Shown here: piece by piece, positions 50,266 to 59,843 of the stretch
How positions within the stretch are numbered: the stretch's first letter is position 1
Layout: the number at the start of each line of letters is the position of its first letter
Assembly (NCBI GenBank): GCA_963698565.1
Contig: CAVORH010000029.1
Span: forward strand, 1-64,000
Direction: 5' to 3'
From: Sva-07 sp963698565
Lineage (GTDB): Bacteria; Actinomycetota; Acidimicrobiia; Acidimicrobiales; Ilumatobacteraceae
DNA length: 64,000 nucleotides
Made by a program: the position numbers and the translations under genes
Notes under the pieces: generated by a model
Told to the model about the DNA's origin: nothing
Databases searched by the model: none
What the model saw: only the letters and a program-made list of their open reading frames with translations

Positions 50266-52051
50266 ATGGAAATGGCACGTCTGAGCACGGGCGAGATGTT
50301 GAGTGGCAAGGACATCGACGCGAACGCCAACCGCGAACGCACGCGCCAGAAGCGCCTCCGGAAATGGCTCGTGATCCTCGGGCTGGTGCTCGCCTACCTG
50401 GTGTGGCGGCTCGCCAACGACAACCCGATCCGTCTCGGCATCCCCGGCTGGCTGATGGGCAACCCCGAGATCATCATCGCCCTCGGGCTCGATCGTCATC
50501 CTCGGCACCGTCATCTTCATCCCGTTCCTCACCGCAGGAAGGTCGCCGCACACGCTGCTGCGGGCGTCCGATTCGAACATCCGCCTCGACGACGTCGTGG
50601 GCGCCGACCAGACCAAGCGTGAGGCCATCGACTCGATGAACCTGTTCCTCGCGTCGGAGACGTTCCAGCGGGAGATGGGCGGCAACGCCCGCCGCGGCGT
50701 GCTGTTCGAGGGCCCGCCGGGCACCGGCAAGACCTACCTCGCGAAGGCGATGGCCGCCGAGGCCGGTGTGCCGTTCCTGTTCGTGTCGGCCAGCGAGTTC
50801 CAGTCGATGTACTACGGGCAGACCAACAAGAAGATCCGGTCGTTCTTCAAGGCGCTGCGCAAAGCAGCGCGCGACGAGGGCGGCGCGATCGGCTACATCG
50901 AGGAGTTCGATGCGATCGGCGGTGCCCGCAGCGGCATGAACACCGGCTCACAACGCGAGGGCATCGTCGGCGTCGTCAACGAGTTGCTCGTCCAGATGCA
51001 GAGCTTCGACCTGCCGACCGGGCGCCAGAAGTTCAAGGCGAACTTCATCGACTGGTTCAACGGCTTCCTGCCGGCCGACAAGCGCCGGCCACGCCCGAAG
51101 CGCACCGAGGCCAACATCCTGATCGTCGCCGCCACCAACCGTGCCGCCGACCTCGATCCGGCCCTGCTCCGCCCGGGTCGCTTCGACCGCGTCATCGGGT
51201 TCAACCTTCCCCCGCGAGCCGACCGCCTGTCGATCGCCCAGTACTACCTCGACCGGAAGAACCACGAGGAGGCGGTCACCGCGTCACTGATCGCCGACCT
51301 CTCGGCCGGCTACACACCCGTGAAGATCGAGAAGCTCCTCGACGAGGCGCTGATCATCGCGCTCCGCTACGGCCGCACGTCGATGAACGTGACCGACGTG
51401 CTCCAGGCGCAACTGGTCACCGAGGTCGGCGTCGCCCACGAGATGGGCTACCACCCCGACGAGCGGCGGCGCATCGCCATCCACGAGGCCGGCCACGCGC
51501 TCACCGCCGTGCTCACCCGTCGCGACGTCAAGATGGCCTCGATCCTGCGCCGCTCCGCGGCGCTCGGCCTGGTCGCCCACGGTGATGTCGAGGAGCGGTT
51601 CCTCAAGACCCCCAGCGATGCCCGCGACCTGATCTGCGTCGCGCTCGCCGGCCGTGCCGCCGAACTCCAGGAGTACGGGGAGGCATCGAGCGGCATCTCC
51701 TCCGACCTCGCCGTGGCCACCAACCTCGCCTCACAACTGGTCGGCCAGCTCGGCAACGGGCCGGGCCTGCTGAGCCTCGAGGCCGCCGGCATGCCGACCG
51801 CGGGCAACCTCGTTGCCAAGGTGCTCTCCGACGAACCGAGCCGAGAGGCCGCCGAGGCGTTGATGGCCGAGGGCGCCGACCGTGCCGCGCTGATGACGTC
51901 GAAGTACCGCGAAGCGCTCCTCCGAATCGCCGACGGCCTCTGCGAGAGCGACGAGCTGGAGGGTGAACAGATCAAGTCGATCGTCGCCGAGTACACCGAC
52001 ATCAGCGAACGCCGCGGCCCGGTCCGCATCGCGCCCGTCACCACCCTCTGA
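50266..52051 (+). CDS. FtsH-like membrane AAA ATPase/zinc metalloprotease, one frame interruption near 50488-50492
   Basis: A 594-residue membrane protease after removing one base. The N-terminus carries two hydrophobic stretches (KWLVILGLVLAYLVW and, across the break, IVILGTVIFIPFL). The AAA domain has Walker A GPPGTGKT at 149-156 and the arginine-finger region ATNRAADLDPALLRPGRFDRV. Walker B reads GYIEEFDAIGGAR, with Glu where FtsH has Asp. The M41 peptidase has HEAGH at 406-410 and SSDLAVATNLA, supplying the third zinc ligand. It is shorter and more divergent than housekeeping FtsH, so probably a paralogue. ATG 50266 follows AGGGGA. It converges on the aldo/keto reductase at a strong hairpin. 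Confidence 0.85.
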
Positions 52052-52052
52052 C

Positions 52053-52089
52053 GATCACCACAGGGGTCGTGCCTGACCCCGTGGTGATC
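52053..52089. terminator. Bidirectional terminator-like hairpin between the FtsH-like and aldo/keto reductase genes
   Basis: GATCACCAC-A-GGGGTC and GACCCC-GTGGTGATC pair over 15 bp around GTGCCT, with a single bulged A. The hairpin starts two bases after the FtsH-like stop, and its other arm contains the end of the convergent gene, so it can end both transcripts. Confidence 0.8.
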
Positions 52090-52972
52090 AGATCCGTTCG
52101 AGGACGTCGCCGTCGAACAGCGGGGTGATGCCCTCGGCAACGACATCGGCTCGCATCTCGTCGTCGGTCGGCGCCGTCAGCGAGCCGGTGGCAGCGTCGA
52201 CGACCAGCGGGAGCAGCCGGGCATCGCTCGTGGTGTTGAGGAACAGCTGCGGGTTCGCCAGCACGAACCGCACGGCACGGTCGATGGCAGCGGGATCGGT
52301 GAGCGGGTCGTACCAACTGAAGTGCGGTGCCTGCTCATCGGCCCAACGGCCCCGCGCGATCGACTTGATGGTCTGCACGGCGACCACTCGCTCAGCGCAC
52401 AGCGCCAACAGCTCCTCGACATCGCGCCGGTAGCCGGGGTTCTCGAGCAGGACGAAGTTGATCGGCAGGAGCACCGACGCGAACTCGAAGCGCTCGAGGC
52501 TGCGCAGATGCATCCCGGCGATCCGCACGCCGTGGCCGGTCACCCCGATGTTGCCGACGAGCCCCTCGTCGCGAGCGATCGCGAGCGCCTCGACCGCCCC
52601 TCCCGGAGCGAACGCCGTGTTCCACTCGTCGTCCTCGACCAGGTTGTGGAGCTGGATCAGATCGACGCGGTCGACCTCCATCCGCTCCAGCGACCGTTCG
52701 AGTTCGGCCCGTGCGGCGTCGCCGCGACGCTCGCCGGTCTTGGTCGCCAGGAAGACCTCGTCGCGGTGCTCGGCGAGCCATGGGCGCAGGCGATCCTCCG
52801 ACGCGCCGTACGACGCAGCGGTGTCGATGTGGTTGATCCCCCAGTCGGTGACGCTCGCGAGCGTGGCGTCAGCACGCTCCTGGCTCATCCCGCCGAGCGC
52901 CGCCGCCCCGAAGATGACACGGGTCGACTGGTGACCGGTCGAGCCGAATGGTGCGAGTGGGAGCGAGGTCAT
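52088..52972 (-). CDS. Aldo/keto reductase
   Basis: A 294-residue NADPH-dependent oxidoreductase with a TIM barrel. The catalytic tetrad is visible: Asp50 and Tyr55 in HIDTAASYG, Lys78 in ATKTGER, and His109 in IQLHN. The first strand FGAAALGGMS is typical of AKR. The C-terminal cofactor region is weaker than in classical members (FLNTTSDARLLPLVVDAA). The substrate is unknown. It stands alone between two convergent or unrelated genes. Confidence 0.88.
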   Translation of the reverse strand: MTSLPLAPFGSTGHQSTRVIFGAAALGGMSQERADATLASVTDWGINHIDTAASYGASEDRLRPWLAEHRDEVFLATKTGERRGDAARAELERSLERMEVDRVDLIQLHNLVEDDEWNTAFAPGGAVEALAIARDEGLVGNIGVTGHGVRIAGMHLRSLERFEFASVLLPINFVLLENPGYRRDVEELLALCAERVVAVQTIKSIARGRWADEQAPHFSWYDPLTDPAAIDRAVRFVLANPQLFLNTTSDARLLPLVVDAATGSLTAPTDDEMRADVVAEGITPLFDGDVLERI

Positions 52973-53028
52973 GACTGCGAAGGTACCCCAGCGCCCATCC
53001 GTCTGATCAGGGGGAGGTCAGGAGGAGG

Positions 53029-54087
53029 TCAGGGCAGCGCCGCCTGATGGGTGTAGTCGGCGACGAAGATCGCCACCGCCACTGCGACGGACGCGCCCGA
53101 GATCAGCCAGAACCGCACGATGACCGTCGTCTCCGGCCACCCCTTCACCTCGAAGTGGTGGTGGATCGGCGACAGCAGGAACAGCCGTCGCTTGCGCCCC
53201 GACGCCCGGAACACCGCCATCTGGAGACCGACCGAGCCCGCCTCGATGACGTTGATGCCACAGATCAGGAGCAACAGCAGCTGGGTGTTGGTCGTCAGCG
53301 CCAACAGTGCGAGCGCCGAGCCGAGCGCGAGCGCCCCGACGTCGCCCATGAAGATCCGTGCCGGCGCAGCGTTCCACCACAGGAACCCTGCGCACGCGCC
53401 GGCGAACGCGGCAGCGAGCACCGCCAGGTCGTACGGGTTGACGACGGCGCCGTAGATCGACGGGTTGCGCAACGCCCAGAAACCGATGCCCGTGAAGGCG
53501 ATGAACCCGAACAGGGCGGAACCTGCCGCCAGCCCGTCGAGCCCGTCGGTCACGTTGACGGCGTTCGTCGTGGCGAAGATGATCGTGCCGGCCCACAGCA
53601 CCCAGACCACCGGGCCGAGGTCCCAGCCCGGAAGGTCCGCACGGGTGAGTGACAGCCGCGTGTCGATGTCGGTGACCACCACGAGCACCGTGGCGATGGC
53701 GATCGCCATCAGGTACGACACCACGCCCTTCACCTTCCAGTACACACCCCGGTTCTGATGCGCTCGCACCTTCATCAGGTCGTCGATCAACCCCAACCCG
53801 GCCATGGCGATCACCCCACCGATCACGATCAACGTCTGATCGGAGAACACCACCCCGGCGCGCGCGTGGCTGACCAGATAGCCGAGCAACGCAGCCGCCA
53901 ACACGACCAACCCACCCATCGTGGGTGTACCCGCCTTGTGCTGGTGCGGCGGGACCCTCGAGTTCGCCGCGTTCTGCTGCAGGATCGGCTGGCTCGCTCC
54001 ACGTTGGGAGAGCACTCCGATCAGGCTGCGAGTGCCGAAGAGCGAGACGACCGCAGCGATCGATGTGGCCAGCAGGAGCGCAATCAT
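53029..54087 (-). CDS. mraY: Phospho-N-acetylmuramoyl-pentapeptide-transferase
   Basis: Attaches phospho-MurNAc-pentapeptide to undecaprenyl phosphate (lipid I synthesis) in the inner membrane. The 352-residue protein has about ten helices and the family motifs GTPTMGG, GLIDDLMKVR (catalytic aspartates), TNAVNVTDGLDGLA, RIFMGDVGALALGS and LSPIHHHFEVKGWPE. Only the serine of the usual GDVGSLALGG is changed. It is not beside other mur/fts genes in this window, so it lies outside a classical division/cell-wall cluster or is a second copy. Confidence 0.93.
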   Translation of the reverse strand: MIALLLATSIAAVVSLFGTRSLIGVLSQRGASQPILQQNAANSRVPPHQHKAGTPTMGGLVVLAAALLGYLVSHARAGVVFSDQTLIVIGGVIAMAGLGLIDDLMKVRAHQNRGVYWKVKGVVSYLMAIAIATVLVVVTDIDTRLSLTRADLPGWDLGPVVWVLWAGTIIFATTNAVNVTDGLDGLAAGSALFGFIAFTGIGFWALRNPSIYGAVVNPYDLAVLAAAFAGACAGFLWWNAAPARIFMGDVGALALGSALALLALTTNTQLLLLLICGINVIEAGSVGLQMAVFRASGRKRRLFLLSPIHHHFEVKGWPETTVIVRFWLISGASVAVAVAIFVADYTHQAALP

Positions 54088-54217
54088 GCGAATCGGGGCG
54101 GTGGCGGAGAATCCGACGATCGGGGCGCCACGTCCACGATGACACCCTCACCGACCCGGGTGGGTGGACACCAGAGCACTTCGTCCCCGCACCGGGCGCG
54201 TGCGCGACACTGCAGGC

Positions 54218-56569
54218 GTGCCTCCAGAGAACGCTGCACTGGGCGATCACGTCCACACCACATCGGGCTGGGACGTCGTCGACACCGCCCCGACGATCGA
54301 TCGAGGTGTCGGGGTCGGTTCCTGTTTCCTCGCCGGCAACGGCTACCTCGGCTACCGCGGTACCCGTCCCGACCAACTCGCCGCCGACTTCGTCGGGTGC
54401 GTCGTCTCCGACACCTACGACATGGCCGACGGGGTGTGGCGGGAGCTGTGCACGGTGCCCAACGGTCTCTACGTCGAGCTCGCCTTCGACGGGCAGGCGT
54501 TGCGCTTCGACCACGAGCGGCCGGCGGCGGTGCAGCTGTCGCTCGACTGCGGGGAGGTCGTCCACCGCTGGTTCGCCCGGACCGACCACGGCGCCACCGT
54601 CGAGCTGACGATGCGACGCTTCGCCAGCCTCGACGACCACCACGTCGTGGCGCAGCAGGTGACTGCCCGCGCCGACCGGTCGGGCGAGCTCACCGTTGCC
54701 GCCGGTGTCGACGACGACGTGTGGAGTCTGAACGGCGAGCACTTCCGCTCGGTCGAGACGGTCCACGAGGCGGGCGTCGTGCTCAGTCGGTGCACGACCG
54801 GCGAACGAGGCACCGAGATCGCCGTGGCTGCATCGGTCGGCGTCGATGGCCTCGAAGGAGACCACCCGCCGGAACGACTCGCAGCTGCGGCACGGGGTCG
54901 CACGACGACGGTCTTCACCGGCCGGGTGACGGCGGGGTCGGAGGTGACCGTCGAGTCCGTGATGGCGGTCGCGAGCAGCAACGACGACGATGTCGACGGC
55001 GACCCCGCCGATCTCGCGAGCCGGTCGGCCGGACGTGGTGCCGCCCTCGGCTACCGGGAGGCACTGGCGGCATCGGCGACGCATTGGGAGCGCATCTGGG
55101 ACGTCACCGACGTCCGCATCTCGGGCGACCTGGCGGCGCAGGCGGCGCTGCGGTTCTCGATCTACCACCACCGCATCGCCGTGCCCGCGCACAGCGACCG
55201 CCTCCCGGTCGGTGCCCGGGGCCTGTCATGCCAGGCGTACCAGGGCGCCGCGTTCTGGGACCAGGAGATGTTCAACCTGCCGGCGCTGTTGCACACCGAA
55301 CCCGAGGTGGCTCGACGCCTGCTCGTGTACCGGTGGCGCACACTCGACGGCGCGCGCCGCAAGGCTCAGCGCCTCGGCTACGAGGGAGCGTTCTATGCGT
55401 GGGTCAGCGGCGACACCGGCGACGAGCTGTGCCCGGACTTCTTCTTCGTCGACGTGCTCACGGGCCGTCCGATCCGCAACCACTTCAACGTGTGGCAGAT
55501 CCACATCAGCCCCGACATCGCCCATTCGGTCTGGCGCTACTGGGAGGCAACGGGCGACATCGACTTCCTCGCCGAACACGGCGCCGAGATCGTGTTCGAG
55601 GTGGCCCGGTTCCTCCGCTCGCGGGTGTTGTGGAGTGAGGTGCGGCAACGATTCGAGCTGATCCGCCTGCTCGGACCCGACGAGTGGCACGAGAACGTCG
55701 ACCACAACGCCTACACCGCGCGTCTGACCCGCCTGACCATGCGTCACGCGCTCGCGATCCACGAACTGCTCGCCGAGCACCGGCCGCCCGCCCTCGCCGA
55801 ACTCCACGAGCGGCTCGGACTGGGAACGGGCGACATCGAGGCGTGGGGGCGCGTCGAGGCGAGCCTCTTCGAGCCCGCGCCCGACCCCGAGACGGCACTG
55901 ATCGCACCGTTCGACGGGTTCTTCGAACTCGAGGACTGCCGCCCCGACGACCTCCGCGAGCGGCTCATCGATCCGAGTGAGTACTGGGGGTGGCCGAACG
56001 GGGTCGCCGTGCACACCCAGGTGTCGAAGCAACCCGACGTGGTGCAGCTGTTCGCCGTCGACGCAACCTTCCCGTTGGAGGTGCAGCGGGCGAACTACGA
56101 CTACTTCGAGCCCCGATGCTCGCACGGCTCGTCGCTGAGCCATTCCGTTCACGCAACGGTGGCGACCCGGTTCGCATCGTTCGACCGCAGCTACCTCGAG
56201 CAGGCCTACGACTACTTCATGCAGACCGCAGCGCTCGATCTGCGCAGCACCGCCCATTCGGTCGTCGGTGGCACGTTCATCGGCGGCATGCACACCGCCG
56301 CCAACGCCGGCGCCTACCAGACGGCGGTGTTCGGGTTCGGCGGCTTCTCGGTGGAGGCGGGCACCGTGCGGATCCTGCCGGCGCTCCCTCCGACCTGGAC
56401 CGCGCTCGACTACGACGTGATCGTGCACGGCCGACGCCTCACGATCGGCATCACCCGGACCGCCGTGACGGTCACCGCGTCGGCGAGCAACACCGGCGCG
56501 GTCCCCGTGTGCATCGGCCCCGCTGCGTCGGCGGTACTGGTGGAGCCGGGTGCCGCCGTGTCAGGCTGA
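54218..56569 (+). CDS. Glycoside hydrolase family 65 (trehalose/maltose/kojibiose phosphorylase-like)
   Basis: A 783-residue cytosolic enzyme. An N-terminal beta-sandwich (from GVGSCFLAGNGYLGYRG) is followed by an (alpha/alpha)6 barrel containing ARGLSCQAYQGAAFWDQEMF and the catalytic-acid motif LLGPDEWHENVDHNAYT, with the glutamate of GPDE as general acid. The C-terminal part has SLSHSVHATVA and GTFIGGMHTAANAGAYQTAVFGFGG, typical of family 65. No beta-phosphoglucomutase is adjacent, so whether it is a phosphorylase or hydrolase and which disaccharide it uses are open. GTG 54218 is used. A PhyH gene follows 4 bases after its stop. Confidence 0.9.
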   Translation: MPPENAALGDHVHTTSGWDVVDTAPTIDRGVGVGSCFLAGNGYLGYRGTRPDQLAADFVGCVVSDTYDMADGVWRELCTVPNGLYVELAFDGQALRFDHERPAAVQLSLDCGEVVHRWFARTDHGATVELTMRRFASLDDHHVVAQQVTARADRSGELTVAAGVDDDVWSLNGEHFRSVETVHEAGVVLSRCTTGERGTEIAVAASVGVDGLEGDHPPERLAAAARGRTTTVFTGRVTAGSEVTVESVMAVASSNDDDVDGDPADLASRSAGRGAALGYREALAASATHWERIWDVTDVRISGDLAAQAALRFSIYHHRIAVPAHSDRLPVGARGLSCQAYQGAAFWDQEMFNLPALLHTEPEVARRLLVYRWRTLDGARRKAQRLGYEGAFYAWVSGDTGDELCPDFFFVDVLTGRPIRNHFNVWQIHISPDIAHSVWRYWEATGDIDFLAEHGAEIVFEVARFLRSRVLWSEVRQRFELIRLLGPDEWHENVDHNAYTARLTRLTMRHALAIHELLAEHRPPALAELHERLGLGTGDIEAWGRVEASLFEPAPDPETALIAPFDGFFELEDCRPDDLRERLIDPSEYWGWPNGVAVHTQVSKQPDVVQLFAVDATFPLEVQRANYDYFEPRCSHGSSLSHSVHATVATRFASFDRSYLEQAYDYFMQTAALDLRSTAHSVVGGTFIGGMHTAANAGAYQTAVFGFGGFSVEAGTVRILPALPPTWTALDYDVIVHGRRLTIGITRTAVTVTASASNTGAVPVCIGPAASAVLVEPGAAVSG

Positions 56570-56573
56570 TCCG

Positions 56574-57383
56574 GTGGACGACGACACGGTGAACGACGAC
56601 ACGGTGCAGCGGTTCGCGACCGACGGCGCCGTGGCGTTGCGCGGTGTACTCGAGCACCGGTGGATCGATCTGCTCGCCGACGGTGTGGAGTACAACCGCA
56701 CCCATCCGAGCGCCTGGTCGCACTGGTACACCAGCGCCGACGAGGCCATCGGCTTCTGGAGCGACTACGTCACCTGGCCGCAGGTCGAGGCCTACCGTCG
56801 CGTCGTGTTCGAGAGCGGGCTCGCCGAGATCGCCGGCCGGCTGATGCAGTCGGAGACCGTGCGGTTCTTCCACGAGCACGTGCTCGTCAAGGAGCCCGGC
56901 GCCACCGAACCCACCCCATGGCATCACGACGACCCGTACTACGGCGTCGACGGCATGCAGAACGTCAGCATGTGGATCGCGCTCGATCCGGTGCCGGCGT
57001 CGTCGGGACTGCAGTTCATCGCCGGTTCGCACCTCTGGGGTCGGCGATTCGTGCCTCGGAAGTTCATCGACCAGTCGCCGTACGGCGCCGCGGATGATCG
57101 CTTCGAGCTGCTCCCCGAGGGCGACGAGCTGGTCGCCGACCACCGTGTGGTGGGCTGGGACGTCGAGCCGGGTGACGTGCTCGCGTTCCACTACCGGACG
57201 TTGCACGGTGCGCCGGGCAACTCGTTGCCGACCCGCCGTCGCGCCGTGAGCCTCCGTTGGCTCGGCGACGATGCCCGGTTCGCGGATCGGCCGTGGACGA
57301 CATCGCCGCCCTACGAACCGGATGGGCTGGTGGTCGGTGGACCGCTCGACGGCGACCCCCGATTCCCGCTCGTCGTCGGCTGA
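56574..57383 (+). CDS. Phytanoyl-CoA dioxygenase (PhyH) family protein
   Basis: A 269-residue Fe(II)/2-oxoglutarate oxygenase. Iron ligands are visible: the HxD-type motif in TPWHHDDPYYG and the distal histidine in FHYRTLHGAPGN, followed by RRRAVSLRW, with an arginine suitable for 2-oxoglutarate. The middle shows NVSMWIALDPV and SGLQFIAGSH, standard for PhyH proteins. GTG 56574 lies 4 bases after the GH65 stop, so the two genes are probably co-transcribed; a shared pathway is not evident. Confidence 0.88.
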   Translation: MDDDTVNDDTVQRFATDGAVALRGVLEHRWIDLLADGVEYNRTHPSAWSHWYTSADEAIGFWSDYVTWPQVEAYRRVVFESGLAEIAGRLMQSETVRFFHEHVLVKEPGATEPTPWHHDDPYYGVDGMQNVSMWIALDPVPASSGLQFIAGSHLWGRRFVPRKFIDQSPYGAADDRFELLPEGDELVADHRVVGWDVEPGDVLAFHYRTLHGAPGNSLPTRRRAVSLRWLGDDARFADRPWTTSPPYEPDGLVVGGPLDGDPRFPLVVG

Positions 57384-57399
57384 TCGCCAAGATGGCGGG

Positions 57400-58341
57400 A
57401 TGACCGCCCCACTGCCTGCCGCCTTCGACAACCGTGTGAGCCGCGATCTCGGCGTCGACATCCCGATCGTGCAGGCGCCGATGGGATGGATCGCCCGATC
57501 GCAGCTCGCCTCGGCGGTGTCGCAGGCCGGTGCGTGCGGCATCATCGAGACCTCGTCGGGCGAGCTCGATGCGGTCAAGGACGAGATCCGCAAGATGCGC
57601 GACCTGACCGACCGACCGTTCGGGGTCAACATCGCCCAGGCGTTCGTCCGCGATCCGGCGATCGCCGAGTTCGTGATCGACCAGGGCGTGAAGTTCGTGA
57701 CGACGTCGGCGGGATCACCGACGAAGTACACGGCGATCCTCAAGGCAGCCGGCCTGACCGTGTACCACGTGGTGCCCACCCTCGCTGCGGCGCTGAAGGC
57801 GGTCGACGCGGGCGTCGACGGCCTCGTCGTCGAGGGCGGTGAGGGTGGAGGGTTCAAGAGCCCGACACCGGTCGCGACGATGGTGCTGCTGCCCCTGGTG
57901 CGTTCGAAGGTCGACGTGCCGATCATCGCCGCCGGTGGGATCACCGACGGCTACACGATGGCCGCCGCGTTCGCCCTCGGCGCCGAGGGGGTCCAGATGG
58001 GCACGCGCATGGTGTCGGCCGCCGAGTCGCCCGTGCACCAGAACTGGAAGCAGGCGATCATCGACGCCGCCGAGACCGACACGCTGTTCCTCAACCAACG
58101 CCACTCCCCCGCCTTGCGGGCGCTGCGCACCGACCGAACCGAGGCACTGGTCGATGCCGAGCACAACGTGTTCGCAGACTTCGGCAGCCCGCAGGATCTC
58201 TACTTCGGCGGTGACATGAACGCCGCGATCGCACTGTCGGGCCAGGTCGCCGGCCGCATCGAATCGGTTCGCACCGTCGCCGACATCATCGGCGACACCA
58301 TCCGCGAATTCGACGAGGCGATCACACGCCTCACCGGCTGA
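57400..58341 (+). CDS. Nitronate monooxygenase / FabK-like FMN enzyme
   Basis: A 313-residue TIM-barrel flavoprotein. The N-terminus (VDIPIVQAPMGWIARSQLASAVSQAGACGII) and the motifs RPFGVNI, GVDGLVVEGGEGGGF, PIIAAGGITDG and LGAEGVQMGTRMV are those of 2-nitropropane dioxygenase/nitronate monooxygenase proteins. The usual EGxEAGGH histidine segment is EGGEGGGF here, so the catalytic details may differ, and enoyl-ACP reductase II is a less likely alternative. ATG 57400 is 16 bases after the PhyH gene, suggesting one transcript. Confidence 0.85.
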   Translation: MTAPLPAAFDNRVSRDLGVDIPIVQAPMGWIARSQLASAVSQAGACGIIETSSGELDAVKDEIRKMRDLTDRPFGVNIAQAFVRDPAIAEFVIDQGVKFVTTSAGSPTKYTAILKAAGLTVYHVVPTLAAALKAVDAGVDGLVVEGGEGGGFKSPTPVATMVLLPLVRSKVDVPIIAAGGITDGYTMAAAFALGAEGVQMGTRMVSAAESPVHQNWKQAIIDAAETDTLFLNQRHSPALRALRTDRTEALVDAEHNVFADFGSPQDLYFGGDMNAAIALSGQVAGRIESVRTVADIIGDTIREFDEAITRLTG

Positions 58342-58350
58342 CACTCGCGA

Positions 58351-58392
58351 GCGATGAGCGACGCCCCCGGATACGGGGCCGTCGCTCATCGC
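58351..58392. repeat. 42-base palindromic element, copy 12
   Basis: Perfect arms GCGATGAGCGAC and GTCGCTCATCGC with inner stem CCCCCGGATACGGGG, the most stable copy. It is unpaired and lies between the convergent nitronate monooxygenase-like and nucleotidyltransferase genes. Confidence 0.92.
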
Positions 58393-58411
58393 TGGGCGGG
58401 GTCGGGCGGGG

Positions 58412-59200
58412 TCAGCGGCCGGTGACGGCGGTGACGATCTCGCCGGTGACCTCGGCGCAGCGGATCAGCACGTCACGGGCGACGACCGCCGGCGATGCTC
58501 GGACCTCGACCGCACGCTCGAACACGTCGGCGTACTGCGGAACGCGCGCTGCGGCCCATCGACCGGCGCCCGACTTCGAGATCACCTCAGCGGTCTCGAA
58601 CGTGTAGAGCATGCGAGCGACACCGAGAGCAACCCACTCGAGGATCTCGCCGCCCCACTCGTCCTCGTCACTCTCGGTGAGGCCCGCACCGAGCGCCTCG
58701 CCCACGCCGCGCCAGTACGTGTCGAGGTTCTCCGCCACCCACGAACGGCGCTCCTCCACCTGGTGCCACACGCCGATCTGCTCCCGCGGGACGCCCCGAA
58801 GGGCGATTCCGTGGGCCGCCACCGTGTACCAGGTGACCGGGTTGATCTCGAACGACTCGCCGTCGACGTGGTACTCGCCGTCGAGCACCCAGGGCCGCTG
58901 CAGCGTCATCGCCGGCACCACCAGGTCCCCCCACCCGACGTACGGACCGTCGATCTTCGCGTCGGATCGCGAGCGCAGCACCGACTGCGCCGCCGCGAGA
59001 TCGTCGGCCAGGTCGGGGTCCGACGGGTCGGCCACCACGGCGACGACGTCGATGTCGCTGTGGGGCGTCCAGTCGTCGAGGGCGACCGAGCCGACGACGT
59101 AGAGACCCTCGATCGTCTGCGGCGCGAACTCGTCATGAGCACCGAGCCACGATCTCAGGGCGTCGGCGACGGGAGCGGGAAGCGAGGCCACGGGCTGCAC
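58412..59200 (-). CDS. Nucleotidyltransferase-domain protein, aminoglycoside-adenylyltransferase-like (DUF4111-type)
   Basis: A 262-residue protein. The nucleotidyltransferase motif GSVALDDWTPHSDIDVVAVV (about residues 39-58) has the GS and DxD metal residues. The C-terminal helical domain, with WHQVEERRSWVAENLDTYWR and WVALGVARMLYTFETAEVISK, resembles the AadA/DUF4111 group that includes streptomycin/spectinomycin adenylyltransferases; resistance function is not proven. GTG 59200 is chosen because GTAGGAGGG stands 9 bases upstream. The alternative ATG 59230 would overlap the start codon of the divergent flavin reductase. Confidence 0.75.
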   Translation of the reverse strand: MQPVASLPAPVADALRSWLGAHDEFAPQTIEGLYVVGSVALDDWTPHSDIDVVAVVADPSDPDLADDLAAAQSVLRSRSDAKIDGPYVGWGDLVVPAMTLQRPWVLDGEYHVDGESFEINPVTWYTVAAHGIALRGVPREQIGVWHQVEERRSWVAENLDTYWRGVGEALGAGLTESDEDEWGGEILEWVALGVARMLYTFETAEVISKSGAGRWAAARVPQYADVFERAVEVRASPAVVARDVLIRCAEVTGEIVTAVTGR

Positions 59201-59228
59201 GGTATCCGGCCCTCCTACCCTGGAATCC

Positions 59229-59726
59229 ATGGCCATCGACGACGAACTGATCAACAAGCTCACCTGGAAGATCCCCAACGCGCTCGCGCTCGTCGGCTCT
59301 GCTCACGAGGGCGAGCGCAACGGGATGACGACGAGCTGGATCACCCAGCTGTCGATGGAACCCGTGCTGATCGGCATCGGGGTCGACAACACGGCGGTCA
59401 CCCACCGCCTGATCTCCGCGAGCGGTGCCTTCACGGTCAACCTGTGGGACAGCGCCGACACGAGGGTGTTCGTGAAGTTCTCCAAGCCCGCCGTCGACGA
59501 CGGTGAGACACTCAACGGTCGTGCCGTCCGGACGGCGACCACCGGCGCACCGGTCTTCGAGGAGTCGATCGCCTGGATCGACTGCGCGGTACGTCACACG
59601 CTCGACCTCGGCAGCCACACCCTGTTCGTCGGCGAGGTGGTCGACGCCGCGATCCGCGACGACGAGGCCCGTTCGGCCGCCATGAGCGACACCCGCATGA
59701 AGTACGGCGGGGTCAAGCGCCACTGA
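59229..59726 (+). CDS. Flavin reductase-like (FMN-binding) domain protein
   Basis: A 165-residue protein of the flavin reductase/split-barrel family. It shows IPNALALVGSAHEGERNGMTTSW, the typical FMN-binding start of these proteins, then EPVLIGIGVDNTAVTH, GAFTVNLWD and a late HTLFVGEVVDA. Such proteins supply reduced flavin to partner monooxygenases or act alone; a partner is not adjacent. It converges with nothing and precedes the ATPase operon by 117 bases, a gap with no clear promoter. Confidence 0.85.
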   Translation: MAIDDELINKLTWKIPNALALVGSAHEGERNGMTTSWITQLSMEPVLIGIGVDNTAVTHRLISASGAFTVNLWDSADTRVFVKFSKPAVDDGETLNGRAVRTATTGAPVFEESIAWIDCAVRHTLDLGSHTLFVGEVVDAAIRDDEARSAAMSDTRMKYGGVKRH

Positions 59727-59843
59727 CGACCAAGTGCTCTAGCGAACCGGCCGGGCACCGCCGAGCATGGTCGATGGGCAACCGTCGACTGGTCAGGGAG
59801 ATCGCGATGAATCATTTCGTCAGCGACAGGGAGTGAGCCGGTC

